From the NCBI GenBank assembly GCA_044425705.1, contig JAWXVD010000187.1, positions 1 to 5,130 on the forward strand: a stretch of DNA of 5,130 nucleotides, in the 5' to 3' direction. This document shows, one piece after another, positions 4,582 to 5,130 of this stretch. A program made the position numbers and the translations under genes. Origin of the DNA: JAWXVD01 sp044425705. Its GTDB lineage: Bacteria > Bacillota > Clostridia > Lachnospirales > Lachnospiraceae. The stretch's first letter is position 1; each line of letters begins with the position of its first letter. The notes beneath the pieces were generated by a model. It was not told the DNA's origin. It saw nothing but the letters and a program-made list of their open reading frames with translations, and made no database searches.

Positions 4582-5130
4582 TTACTCTACATCTAGTACT
4601 ACCATTTGGTGACACCATAGTTTTGGTACAGTATAGCTTACATAGCCATCTTCCATAGTAAATGGAATTTCTACGTTTTCTGGTACTAAGCTTACTTTTT
4701 TTACAGTTTCAGCAACTTTTACTTTTGCTTCCACATCATAAAGTGGAATAATATCTTCAATTACTTCAATATTGTATTTATTTTTCTCCCAATAGAATTC
4801 TCCTCTATTGGTTGTGTGTGCATATAATAAGTGATTGATGTATCTATTTTCTTTCTCTTGTTTTGCTAAAGTAGTTACACCACGATCTGGCAATTTTGCC
4901 ACTACTGATTTATCATCACCTAATAATTGGTCGATTACATAAGTGATTAACTCTTTATTGTGAACCGCTCCCATGATTCCATAATCAGAGAAGATATCCC
5001 ATCCAATATATGCAGTATTATCTGTTAAAACAGCTCCATCAAATGATTCTGCTGGATTATTTGGAGTATGTTGATGAGAACAGAAATGTAAAATATCTCT
5101 ATTGAAATATGAATTTTGTCTCTGTGCGAT
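4582..5130 (-). CDS. Glycoside-hydrolase-like protein, C-terminal part (beta-galactosidase-type C-terminal region), cut by the right edge
   Basis: The last 182 residues of a larger protein. The frame is open to position 5130, so the internal Met at 4972-4974 is not the start. The sequence aligns with the C-terminus of the left hydrolase: SYFNRDILHFCSH against PYFNRTYDCFCSH, AYIGWDIFSDYGIMG against IYISHPIFTDYITNG, a LLGDDK/LIGDGM step, an RYINHLLYAH/RTIVHMSHY strand, then PLYDVEAKVKV/PIYDIDMKVKV. It has an extra C-terminal tail of about 30 residues. It is expected to act on a glycan or glycoside, but the catalytic barrel lies outside the window. No strong terminator follows the stop codon at 4582-4584. 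The next feature, 50 bp on, is the aminotransferase promoter. Confidence 0.8.
   Translation of the reverse strand: MAQRQNSYFNRDILHFCSHQHTPNNPAESFDGAVLTDNTAYIGWDIFSDYGIMGAVHNKELITYVIDQLLGDDKSVVAKLPDRGVTTLAKQEKENRYINHLLYAHTTNRGEFYWEKNKYNIEVIEDIIPLYDVEAKVKVAETVKKVSLVPENVEIPFTMEDGYVSYTVPKLWCHQMVVLDVE

Overview
The window reads as a low-GC, AT-rich Bacillota (Firmicutes) chromosome segment, probably from a gut-type anaerobe. This is inferred from codon bias, strong GGAGG ribosome sites, the carbohydrate-enzyme family present and a Firmicutes-type small hydrophobic toxin. Every protein gene lies on the minus strand, so gene order in the direction of transcription runs from right to left.

From right to left: (i) 5130-4582, the C-terminal end of a glycoside-hydrolase-like protein with a beta-galactosidase-type C-terminal region; (ii) 4581-4431, an intergenic gap with a good promoter and a perfect 24-bp palindrome that looks like a GntR/FadR-type operator; (iii) 4430-3144, a complete PLP-dependent aminotransferase of the aspartate aminotransferase Ic-like (Asp_aminotransf) family; (iv) 3136-2179, a tandem array of ~410-bp units, two complete and one partial; (v) 2178-1901, an AT-rich gap with dyad symmetries and a probable promoter; (vi) 1900-1, a second glycoside-hydrolase-like gene (GHL6-like N-terminus, beta-galactosidase trimerisation-like middle), which carries a one-base frameshift near its 5' end and runs off the left edge.

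The array is the most interesting part. Each full unit is a type I toxin-antitoxin module. It has a minus-strand mRNA with an extended -10 promoter, a structured leader of about 100 nt and a 28-aa single-pass membrane peptide (Hol-Tox/TxpA-like). A convergent plus-strand small RNA of about 87 nt has its own TTGACA-17-TACTAT promoter. The two transcripts meet at one bidirectional hairpin terminator whose stem includes the toxin stop codon. The third unit keeps only the antisense promoter, RNA and terminator. The aminotransferase gene sits where its toxin should be, giving an orphan antitoxin RNA that overlaps the aminotransferase 3' end. Outside the terminator the antisense RNAs carry UCCCUC (complementary to the toxin Shine-Dalgarno) and CUACCG (complementary to the 5' leader hairpin), a logic resembling the Enterococcus par/Fst system. 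The toxin leader also holds its own cis anti-SD and a decoy SD.

The two flanking hydrolase genes are paralogous over their C-termini and suggest a glycan-utilisation neighbourhood. The aminotransferase has its own promoter and operator and looks independently regulated. Positions of transcription starts, RNA ends and RNA-RNA pairings are predictions from sequence only.
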